From positions 1-43,132 of the forward strand of contig JASLVM010000012.1 of assembly GCA_030741355.1 (NCBI GenBank): DNA of 43,132 nt. The letters are read 5' to 3'. This DNA comes from Candidatus Poseidonia sp. (lineage in GTDB: Archaea; Thermoplasmatota; Poseidoniia; Poseidoniales; Poseidoniaceae). Below are positions 1 through 6,824 of the stretch, piece by piece. The notes below the pieces were generated by a model. It saw only the letters and a list, made by a program, of their open reading frames with translations. It had not been told where the DNA came from and did not search any database. Position 1 is the first letter of the stretch. Each line of letters begins with the position of its first letter. The translations under genes and the position numbers were made by a program.

Positions 1-1457
1 CGTCCAAAGGTGATGCCTGCTTTGCCATGGACCTCCGGTGCACGGTGGAGTTCTGTTTCGTGAACGGGCAGGCGTGTTCGCCCGTCGTGCGACTCCCAGT
101 GCACGTTGTGGATGATCTCTCCCAGCGGAAACAATTCTTGGAGAAGCGGCTTGTCGATTTCGTCCCTGCACGCTGTTTTGAACGATGCAAAAGCTTCTGA
201 GGGGACCTCTTGGAAGCCTTCGCCCTCCACCTGTCGAATATTGATACGACGGAGCAGCAAGCCTTCGCTTCGAATATCACGAAGCAAGGCCATGTTCATG
301 CCGTAGGTCGCTTCGGTCTCACCGTTCAGCCCGGCAATGAAATTCAGTCCGGGCAACAGTTTGGGCAACCCACGCTCACCCCGGACGCTGCCGTGTTTGT
401 TGATGAGTCGAATCGCCGTCTTGAGTTGGGCAGGGTCGCAGTTGAGCCAGTTTGCTTCGTGGACGCTGGGGTCGGCTGATTCCAAACCAAAGGACAGCAC
501 GGCCCCGTCGGAGAGCGTCTCAACCAGCGTCTTGGTGATGGCCTCGGAGGGCTCCATGTTCTCGGCGATGATGGACGGGTTGCCGTTGTCCGTGTGGAGG
601 ATACCAAGCCGCTCGTCTTCACGAAGTCCATGGAGCAACTTGGCGATGGGTTCAGGGTTTGGCACCGGGTATTCCAGTTCACGGACACCCTCGGCCATGT
701 AGGTGTAGGTGTCGGTCATGCCACCAAGGCGCACGTGATGGACACCCGCTTCATGGGCCAATCTCACTTCTTCGATGATGTCCTCGGGTGTCCGCCAAAT
801 CGGAACGCCTTTCTTGGGCTCGATGCAAAATTTGCACCCCCGCTTGTAGCGAACACAGCCCTGGTAGACCTCCACTTCGTAGGTGAGTGGCCCCGGCTGG
901 TTTTCGGTTCCAAGGTCGGGATGTTCGGAAACCGCTTTGCTCGCCGCACCGGCTTGTGCCCACGCCGTCCACTGCTCGGCCGTTCGGCGTTGATGTTTCC
1001 ATTCTCCGCGTTCAAGGAAGTGATGAAGAGTGGCGTCGGTGTCTTGGACAGCGAGGAACAAATTTGGCCGGAGTGGCGTCCAGCCTTGCTGCTTCCAACC
1101 TCGTATGGCCCAGCCGCCAAACAATGCAGGGGTGCCGTGGGGTAAGTTTCGGATAAGGGACTGGGTCTCCCTGAGAGAGATGGGCGTGCCACGGAGGTAT
1201 TTCCCCGGAACGACGGCACCCGCAATGCAGACCATGCCAAGGCAATTCTTCAGGCGTCGTTGAATTGATTCGGGGTCGTTTTTGAGGGCCTGGCGGTAGC
1301 GGTCAACGGTCAGGTAGTCGTAGTCGAGCCCGGCGGATTCCAGCACGCCGCAGACATAACGGATGTGAAACCCAACGTAAGGAGGTACACCAAACGCTGC
1401 AGGCTCGTCTTCGTAGCCGTCCAAAACCAACCAGCGTGGCTCGGACGATTCAACCAT
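1..1457 (-). CDS. Radical SAM protein, COG1031 family (partial, C-terminus off left edge)
   Basis: This open frame is missing from the ORF track because its stop lies outside the window; I read it from the reverse complement. It starts at ATG 1457 and gives 485 visible residues. The N-terminus has the family-type segment LDGYEDEPAAFGVPPYVGF. A cysteine cluster follows around residue 200, GCVRYKRGCKFCIEPKKG, which is a C-x6-C-x2-C arrangement rather than the usual C-x3-C-x2-C. Downstream comes a TIM-barrel-like region with VRLGGMTDTY and LPKLLPGLNFIAGLNGET. These features match the archaeal COG1031 radical SAM enzymes, which usually end in a helix-hairpin-helix; that part is outside the window. 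The substrate is unknown. The gene starts 25 bases after csl4 and is preceded by TTGAGGC, so it is probably cotranscribed with the RNA-metabolism genes upstream, which makes an RNA substrate possible but unproven. Confidence 0.85.
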   Translation of the reverse strand, partial: MVESSEPRWLVLDGYEDEPAAFGVPPYVGFHIRYVCGVLESAGLDYDYLTVDRYRQALKNDPESIQRRLKNCLGMVCIAGAVVPGKYLRGTPISLRETQSLIRNLPHGTPALFGGWAIRGWKQQGWTPLRPNLFLAVQDTDATLHHFLERGEWKHQRRTAEQWTAWAQAGAASKAVSEHPDLGTENQPGPLTYEVEVYQGCVRYKRGCKFCIEPKKGVPIWRTPEDIIEEVRLAHEAGVHHVRLGGMTDTYTYMAEGVRELEYPVPNPEPIAKLLHGLREDERLGILHTDNGNPSIIAENMEPSEAITKTLVETLSDGAVLSFGLESADPSVHEANWLNCDPAQLKTAIRLINKHGSVRGERGLPKLLPGLNFIAGLNGETEATYGMNMALLRDIRSEGLLLRRINIRQVEGEGFQEVPSEAFASFKTACRDEIDKPLLQELFPLGEIIHNVHWESHDGRTRLPVHETELHRAPEVHGKAGITFG

Positions 1458-1482
1458 GCCTCAAGGGGCGGGGGTGTCGCCT

Positions 1483-2898
1483 TCAATCCTTCTTTGGACG
1501 TGGGCGTCGGTTGCGCTTCTTGCCGCCTTCGCCTTCTTCGCGGAGGGCTTGGAGCTCTCGTGCGGATTTTCCGCCGCCATCGCCACCTCGGTTTCCGCCA
1601 CGACCGCCTTTGCCACCCTTGGCTTTGGCGATGTCAACCTTGATCTTGCGTCCTTCGACCTCGCTGTTGTTGAGGGCAGAAACCACGGCTTCGCCCTTGT
1701 CTTTTTCAGCGATGAAGACGAAACCAAAGCCCTTCGCTTTGCCACCGGGTCCGGTGGCGAGGATGACCTCGTTCACCGTGGCATGGGCAGCGACCATGGC
1801 CTTGAGTTGGTCTTGGGTGGCAGAGAAGGGAAGGTTACCGATGTAGAGCTTGAGTCCTTCAGGCTCTTTGCGTTCTTTCCGCCCTTTCTTCTTGTCGTCA
1901 TCAGCGTCTCGAACACCGATGCGTCGGCCGTTGATTCGATGTCCGTCGAGAGCCTTGATGGCAGCGTCAGCCATGGATTTCTCGGCGTAGGTGACGAAAC
2001 CAAATCCTCGGTTCACGCCCGCATCGTCGGTCAACACAACACAGTCGGTCATGTCGCCGTGAGACTTGAAGAGTTCACTGAGTTCATCGGTGCCGACGTC
2101 GCGAGGCAGGCCACCGACGAAGAGCCGTGTGCCCGGAGCAGCGCGTTGGCGTCCACCGCCTCGGCCGCCGCCTTGACCTTCGAAACGGAAGTAGGTGCGC
2201 TCTCGACCGTCTTCACGCACATCAGCAGCGATGAAGGTGGCTCGTCCCGCAGGCCCTTTGGCAAACATGGCTTCAGCAGCGGAGCCCCAGCGCTTGCCGG
2301 AGTTGTTGAGAGCGCTTGCACCCTGGTCGAGTTCCGCCCATCCGGCGCCGTAATTGTCGGCAAGGGCACGGTAGGCTTGGTAGCCACAGGTCGGGCACTT
2401 GACGTTCCAGTCGCCATCGAGTTCGGCTTGAAGGGTATCGCCACATGGAGGACAGATGGCGTGCAGAACACCGCAGTCGTCTCGCTCTCGGAAATCAAGA
2501 CGAACGACCGGCTCGACCTCCTTGACGACGGCACGACAGACGTCACGTCGTCGTAGTGCATCGGAAGTCTGGTGCATAAAGCGGTCAACCAAACCGGTGA
2601 CGAAGAATTGACCGTAGAGGTGTTGAGGTTGAATGGAACCGGGTTTGCCCTCAACGGCCAAGATCATGGCTTCACCGTTCTTTTCGTTGAGTTTGACCAC
2701 TTCGCACAAGACCGTGTCGCCCACAACGGGTTCCACGATGGGTTTGGAGGGAGAGACTGAGATGGAGCCTTCGTTCACACGGACGTAGCCGACCACCGTC
2801 GAGATGATGTTGCCGTCAGCGAGGGATGTTCCTTCGCCGTGTTCGTGCTCGCCCTCTTTGGCGATGATGCTTCCGGGGGTGACGAGGCTCGCCGTCAT
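1483..2898 (-). CDS. csl4: Csl4-like exosome subunit fused to two RRM domains
   Basis: The first ~175 residues look like archaeal Csl4, the RNA-binding cap subunit of the exosome. They comprise an N-terminal domain (VTPGSIIAKEGEHEHGEGT), an S1-like region at about 55-140 and a zinc ribbon with C149, C152, C168 and C171. After a Gly/Arg-rich linker come two RRM domains, which ordinary Csl4 lacks. RRM1 has RNP2 LFVGGL (259-264) and RNP1 RGFGFVTY (297-304). RRM2 has RNP2 LYIGNL (351-356) and RNP1 KGFGFVFI (389-396). The tail is Gly/Lys/Arg-rich and probably disordered. The length is 471 residues against roughly 180-200 for usual Csl4. I chose ATG 2898 because AAGGA lies 9 bases upstream and the Csl4 homology begins at once; the ORF-track start at 2943 is a GTG. 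It sits between METTL5-like and radical SAM genes. Recruitment of RNA to the exosome by the RRMs is inference. Confidence 0.9.
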   Translation of the reverse strand: MTASLVTPGSIIAKEGEHEHGEGTSLADGNIISTVVGYVRVNEGSISVSPSKPIVEPVVGDTVLCEVVKLNEKNGEAMILAVEGKPGSIQPQHLYGQFFVTGLVDRFMHQTSDALRRRDVCRAVVKEVEPVVRLDFRERDDCGVLHAICPPCGDTLQAELDGDWNVKCPTCGYQAYRALADNYGAGWAELDQGASALNNSGKRWGSAAEAMFAKGPAGRATFIAADVREDGRERTYFRFEGQGGGRGGGRQRAAPGTRLFVGGLPRDVGTDELSELFKSHGDMTDCVVLTDDAGVNRGFGFVTYAEKSMADAAIKALDGHRINGRRIGVRDADDDKKKGRKERKEPEGLKLYIGNLPFSATQDQLKAMVAAHATVNEVILATGPGGKAKGFGFVFIAEKDKGEAVVSALNNSEVEGRKIKVDIAKAKGGKGGRGGNRGGDGGGKSARELQALREEGEGGKKRNRRPRPKKD

Positions 2899-2994
2899 GT
2901 TTCTCATTCCTTGTGCAGGCATGGCCCGAAATGGGTCGCACACCGTTCGCTGAATTGAGGCGAGGGTTCCTTCCTTTTGAACCCCCCATATGGT

Positions 2995-3648
2995 TCATTC
3001 ATCCGTTTCATGAGCCAGACGAGCGTCGCCATGCCGGAAAAAGCGCCAGCATTTCACATCGGTTGCGCCTTGGCGTTGTCCATGGTGGGCATAGGTGGGT
3101 GGGAGTCGAAAAGTCGTTCGAAGCACGATTTCACCTTCCCATCCTGCATCGATGGCCATCGGTTCGAGGTGGGTGGCTCGGTCGCTGTGAAGCACGTGAA
3201 TCGCCACCGCCTCCGAGGCGAAACCGACGTCCAAAAATGGGCGGTCCGCCCTCGCCCGTTGAACCCCCCAAGGGGGATTCATGACGATGATGTCCGGCCG
3301 TTCCAGGTCGAGTTCATCACCTCCAACATGGGCGTTCAGAATCGTGGCACGTCGTGATAAGGCATCGTCGAGGCCGTCGATGTTCTGTTGGAGGACGGCA
3401 GCGGCGTTTTCATCCGCTTCAACGAACACGACGCGTCCTGCACCGAGCATGAGTGCAGCGATTCCAAGAATGCCGTTTCCCGCTCCGAGGTCAGCCACGC
3501 ACCGTCCTTCCAACCCGTCGAGTTGGTCGACGGCGAGCATCCAATAAGCAGCCAAGTCCCCTTCCGTGGCGTACTGCTCCATGGACACATCCGTGCAGGG
3601 GTGCGGAATCAACTTGGACAGCGCGATGGCCAAGTGCTTTGGGCGCAT
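2995..3648 (-). CDS. METTL5-like RNA adenine N6-methyltransferase (COG2263)
   Basis: This is a class I SAM-dependent methyltransferase of about 217 residues, the usual size for the METTL5/COG2263 family. The SAM-binding motif is DLGAGNG, an acidic strand end follows at VFVEADENA, and the catalytic motif is NPPWG in MNPPWGVQRARADRPFLD. NPPF/W is the signature of amino-methylating enzymes acting on adenine. In eukaryotes METTL5 modifies small-subunit rRNA; an rRNA target here is inferred from the family. The track starts the frame at GTG 3657, but ATG 3648 is preceded by GGTGAG, which also contains the stop of the zinc-ribbon gene upstream, so translation of the two is probably coupled. The next gene downstream is the Csl4-RRM fusion, in keeping with an RNA-related operon. 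Confidence 0.88.
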   Translation of the reverse strand: MRPKHLAIALSKLIPHPCTDVSMEQYATEGDLAAYWMLAVDQLDGLEGRCVADLGAGNGILGIAALMLGAGRVVFVEADENAAAVLQQNIDGLDDALSRRATILNAHVGGDELDLERPDIIVMNPPWGVQRARADRPFLDVGFASEAVAIHVLHSDRATHLEPMAIDAGWEGEIVLRTTFRLPPTYAHHGQRQGATDVKCWRFFRHGDARLAHETDE

Positions 3649-3653
3649 TCGCC

Positions 3654-3848
3654 TCACCAGCGGCGTTGTTGGTAGTTGTTGCCCTGGGGGGGCTGTTGAG
3701 ATTGCATTTGCAAACGCATGCTGTGAATTTGTTGCGCCTCAATTCGTAGGCGTTGCAGCAGTTGCTCGCCTGGTTGTTGATTGCCGCAGAAGCGACAGAA
3801 GCGGGTCCCATCGGGGTGTTGTTGGCCGCAGTTGATGCAGAATCCCAT
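3654..3848 (-). CDS. Small zinc-ribbon protein (64 aa)
   Basis: The 64-residue protein starts with a zinc ribbon: C4-x2-C7 and C18-x2-C21, within FCINCG and FCRFCG. This is the common archaeal short zinc-ribbon pattern. The remaining 40 residues are Gln/Arg-rich with an amphipathic helical stretch (LLQRLRIEAQQIHSMRLQ) followed by a Gln/Pro/Asn tail. No enzyme domain is present. It lies 45 bases after the unknown Pro/Glu-rich gene, and its stop is embedded in the ribosome binding site of the methyltransferase gene. It could be a nucleic-acid-binding or protein-binding adaptor for its neighbours; nothing in the sequence fixes the role. Confidence 0.75.
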   Translation of the reverse strand: MGFCINCGQQHPDGTRFCRFCGNQQPGEQLLQRLRIEAQQIHSMRLQMQSQQPPQGNNYQQRRW

Positions 3849-3893
3849 GGTGCTCCCTCGATTGTGTCAGTGCGTTGATGGATTTAGACCTTC

Positions 3894-4928
3894 TCAACCC
3901 ATGGCCGTCATTTGCAAAAGAATGGGCCATGTCTCCAAGCCTTCAGCGACGGCTCGCTCGCTGATGTCTTCCCAGCGCGGATCATCCATGAAGGCCGATG
4001 GTTCCACCCCCGCATCGATGAGTTCTTGGAAGAAGGCGCGTAATTCGGTTTCGAGTTCGGAAATTTCCGGCTCTTCTTCCACCACTTCTGGAAGTTCGAT
4101 CTTCTCGGGTACGTCGGCCGCTTCTTCGCTGGCCTCTTCCTCGCTTGGCTCGGATGAAGTGGGGGGGAGCGGGACGGGCGCCTCGACCGGCGCCGGTTCT
4201 GACGAAGGAGGAAGTGGGACGGCGGGTTGCTCGTCAGCAGGTGGCTCGGGGGCCGATTCAGGGGTTGCTTCTGAGGGGGCCGGTTCGGGCTCAGGCGCTG
4301 CCGCAGGAACTTCCACGACCGGAGCAGGTTGCGGTTCTGGAGCTGGTGGTTGTGGTTTCTCCAGGCGACCAACGCCCAATACCTCGGCTTGTTGGCGGGC
4401 CATTTCAGCAGCGGCACGTCGTGGCAGGCTGACGAAACATTTCCCCGGAAGCGATTCTGCAGGGTAGGGGAGGAAGTATTGTTCAAGAGCGGGCAGAGAA
4501 GGGTGTCGGAAACACAAGGTTTGGACGGCCTCAAACGCTCGTTGCGAAGGCAGGCCAACCGAGAACGGCGTGGAGGAGAGAGCGATTGAGCTTCGCAACC
4601 ATCCCTCGTTATTGACCAATTGCTGCATCCACGGGCCGAGGTCTGCGGTGGCGATGTTTACGAATTGAAACGAGGCTGCTCGAGGGTCAAACCCCTGTTC
4701 TTTGAGGAGGTCGGCTTCGGCACGGGGGCGGTGGAAGACCGCCACGACGGGTTGGCCGTGTTCGATCATGTCGCCGTGAAGTTCCATCATTTTGCGTTCC
4801 TTTCGCGGGCACAGCAGAAGAATGGTCATTCGGGTCGCACGGGTGTCCCAAATTTCCCCCCAGCGAGAGGACGCCTCTGTCATCAGTTGACCGATGGTCA
4901 TGTCCGGAATCATTGCGGTTATTCCCAT
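3894..4928 (-). CDS. Unknown cytosolic protein with long Pro/Glu-rich linker
   Basis: I do not recognise a specific family. The N-terminal ~180 residues look like an alpha/beta domain, with a hydrophobic strand MTILLLCP, a basic helix, VVAVFHRPRAEADLLKEQGF and FVNIATADLG. This recalls degenerate KaiC/RecA-like or DUF835-type domains, but no Walker A is seen. A region of roughly 100 residues rich in Pro, Glu and Ala follows and is probably disordered. A C-terminal helical module of about 60 residues ends the protein (ELRAFFQELIDAGVEPSAF). The ORF track begins at 5039, which would overlap asd by 71 bases; the earliest ATG beyond the asd stop is 4928, giving 344 residues, with later ATGs at 4913 and 4901 also possible. 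There is no signal peptide or membrane segment. The gene is part of the minus-strand directon. Confidence 0.7.
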   Translation of the reverse strand: MGITAMIPDMTIGQLMTEASSRWGEIWDTRATRMTILLLCPRKERKMMELHGDMIEHGQPVVAVFHRPRAEADLLKEQGFDPRAASFQFVNIATADLGPWMQQLVNNEGWLRSSIALSSTPFSVGLPSQRAFEAVQTLCFRHPSLPALEQYFLPYPAESLPGKCFVSLPRRAAAEMARQQAEVLGVGRLEKPQPPAPEPQPAPVVEVPAAAPEPEPAPSEATPESAPEPPADEQPAVPLPPSSEPAPVEAPVPLPPTSSEPSEEEASEEAADVPEKIELPEVVEEEPEISELETELRAFFQELIDAGVEPSAFMDDPRWEDISERAVAEGLETWPILLQMTAMG

Positions 4929-4968
4929 CCCGGCACCGATGACGAGGAGGTGGTTGTGACCTTTTACC

Positions 4969-6042
4969 CTACGGGTGAACCGGTTTCGTGGAGACCAATC
5001 CTTTCCAATAAGCCAATTCTGCGAGGAAAATGACGCCACCTGCGGCGCCTCGCACGGTGTTGTGGCTGTACGCCTCGAAACGAACCGTGGTCGATGAAGG
5101 GCAAGTCACGTTACCCACGACCACGGCCATGCCTGCAGCGAGGTCCTTGGTGGGGTCGGGATGAACGGGGAATCCTTCACCATCTGCGAACAAATGGAGG
5201 GCGGGCTGGATACGGTCAACGACGGTCAAGGGTTGCTTGGGTGCGCTGGGAAGGTCGCCCATCGAATGGTTTTGCGACCAGGCTTCCAAAGCCAATTGGA
5301 CGCTTTCTGCATCAACAGGTCGCTCAAAAGTGGCGTCCACAAAGACATGATGTCCGTCCGCTCGCATCACCCGTTGACACGTGAGGGAAGCATCGCCCTC
5401 CCATCCCAAGATGTGGGAGAATTCCGCCTCGGTTTTTTCTGCCTCACCGGGAATCTCCGGCGAGACATGGCCGTTTTGTAAGGCGCTCATCATGTACTCA
5501 TGGCCTCCTCCAGAAAGGCCTTGTTCGCTGCGCATGGTGTATCGCTGCAGCCCGTAGGTCTCGTGCAGTGCAGCCAAAGGAAGCATGAGCGGCAAAAGGG
5601 TGCAATTTGTAGCGCAGGCGTGATTCAATTCCTTTCCACCGTTCTCCAAGGAGGTTGGGTTCACTTCCGGAATCACCAGCGGCACGCCCTGTGCACCTCG
5701 GAAAGCACTCGCGTTCGAGAAGACGGTGATGCCGCCGCTGACCCAAAGGGGTTCGAGTAGGGCGGCTTGTTCTCGGGGAAGCGAAGAAAAGGCGATGACG
5801 ACGCCGCTGTTGAACAACTCTGAAACGGTGTCGGCCGAGGCGACATCAAGAACGTTGAGCGGCGGAAGTTCCGGGCGCTGTTCGTCCAGTATCCAAGGAA
5901 CATCACGGAGTCCGTGGTTCTGAAACCGTGGAGAGCCGGCCACCGCCGTCAACTCAAACCAGGGGTGGTTCGCGAGGCGTTGTTGGAGGCGCTGAGCCAC
6001 AAGTCCGCCTGCACCAAGCACAGCGACCTTGAGTCGTTCCAT
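4969..6042 (-). CDS. asd: Aspartate-semialdehyde dehydrogenase
   Basis: The enzyme reduces aspartyl phosphate to aspartate semialdehyde with NADPH, the branch point to Lys, Thr, Met and Ile. The 357-residue length is normal. The N-terminal Rossmann motif is VAVLGAGGLVAQRL. The nucleophile is C147 in ATNCTLL. The substrate-binding segment SEQGLSGGG and the region RVMRADGHH match the archaeal/fungal-type enzymes. The C-terminus returns to the dinucleotide fold with HNTVRGAAGGVIFLAEL. The ATG at 6042 lies 40 bases after the glycosyltransferase gene on the same strand. The combination of NC and SGxG motifs makes confusion with N-acetyl-glutamyl-phosphate reductase unlikely. Confidence 0.93.
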   Translation of the reverse strand: MERLKVAVLGAGGLVAQRLQQRLANHPWFELTAVAGSPRFQNHGLRDVPWILDEQRPELPPLNVLDVASADTVSELFNSGVVIAFSSLPREQAALLEPLWVSGGITVFSNASAFRGAQGVPLVIPEVNPTSLENGGKELNHACATNCTLLPLMLPLAALHETYGLQRYTMRSEQGLSGGGHEYMMSALQNGHVSPEIPGEAEKTEAEFSHILGWEGDASLTCQRVMRADGHHVFVDATFERPVDAESVQLALEAWSQNHSMGDLPSAPKQPLTVVDRIQPALHLFADGEGFPVHPDPTKDLAAGMAVVVGNVTCPSSTTVRFEAYSHNTVRGAAGGVIFLAELAYWKGLVSTKPVHP

Positions 6043-6082
6043 GCGCCGGCGACCCCCCCTTTCCCTTTGAGGGCTTCCAAGG

Positions 6083-6790
6083 TCACATCAACGGCTCGGG
6101 GAAGATTCGACGGGTGATCAATTTCCTCAAAATCTGCCAACCGTCGGCGGTTGAGCCGAGTTTTGCTTCGCCGATTCGTGGGCCATAACTGATGGGCTCG
6201 AAACCAAATGGGACGCGCTGATGGACCATGCTGGCGAACATCTCTGCTTCGATCTCAAACGAGCGGCTGTTGAGTTGAAGCGCGTGAATGGCCTCCTTTC
6301 GAAACGCCCAATATCCCGAACAAACATCCGATGTGGTCGTGCCAAAAAGGGCGGTGGCAACCCATGTGAGGAGGTGATTCCCAATGAAGTTCAACCGCGT
6401 CATCGCATCAGGAGCCATCCTCCCGTTCAATCGGTCCCCGATGACCACGCTGTTCGCCTCAAGACCGTTCAGAAGTCGCGTCATCTCTTGAGGCGCATAG
6501 GTGCCATCAGCGTCCAACATGACCACTGCATCGGCTTCCAAACGAAGGGCCTCTCGAAAGCCATGACGAATCGCGCTCCCTTTGCCGATGTCTTCCTGGT
6601 CCACCAGCAACACACCGTATTCCTCTGCGACCTGCTCTGTGCCGTCCGTGCTGTGGCCGTCCATGACCAAGACCGTGGTCCTGTAACCCATGGTTTCCAA
6701 ACGCTTGTGGGGGATGCGTTCCAACACCCAGGCCAAGCCCAAGGCCTCGTTGAGGACCGGGAGCATGACAACAAGATGTTGCATGACCAT
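6083..6790 (-). CDS. Family 2 glycosyltransferase, dolichyl-phosphate hexose synthase-like
   Basis: The GT-A fold starts at once with VVMLPVLNEALGLAWVLERI. It has the nucleotide-sugar motifs VLVMDGHSTDGT and the metal-binding VVMLDADGTYAP (DxD). A segment typical of dolichyl-phosphate mannose/glucose synthases follows: NFIGNHLLTWVATALFGTTTSD and SGYWAFRKEA. There is no C-terminal membrane domain; the enzyme is about 235 residues and probably binds the inner membrane face. ATG 6790 is preceded by AAGGAG at 8 bases; the track start at 6808 is a GTG. The gene lies 34 bases after the large membrane protein, suggesting that both act in lipid-linked glycosylation. The exact sugar cannot be read from the sequence. 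Confidence 0.87.
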   Translation of the reverse strand: MVMQHLVVMLPVLNEALGLAWVLERIPHKRLETMGYRTTVLVMDGHSTDGTEQVAEEYGVLLVDQEDIGKGSAIRHGFREALRLEADAVVMLDADGTYAPQEMTRLLNGLEANSVVIGDRLNGRMAPDAMTRLNFIGNHLLTWVATALFGTTTSDVCSGYWAFRKEAIHALQLNSRSFEIEAEMFASMVHQRVPFGFEPISYGPRIGEAKLGSTADGWQILRKLITRRIFPEPLM

Positions 6791-6824
6791 CCCTCGGGCT
6801 CCTTCCACATGTAATTGCCGTTTC

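Noticed and set aside
1456-2556. 366-residue plus-strand ORF opposite csl4 and the radical SAM gene
   Set aside because: It lies antisense to two well-supported genes and its sequence shows no domain; it is a by-product of high-GC codon use.
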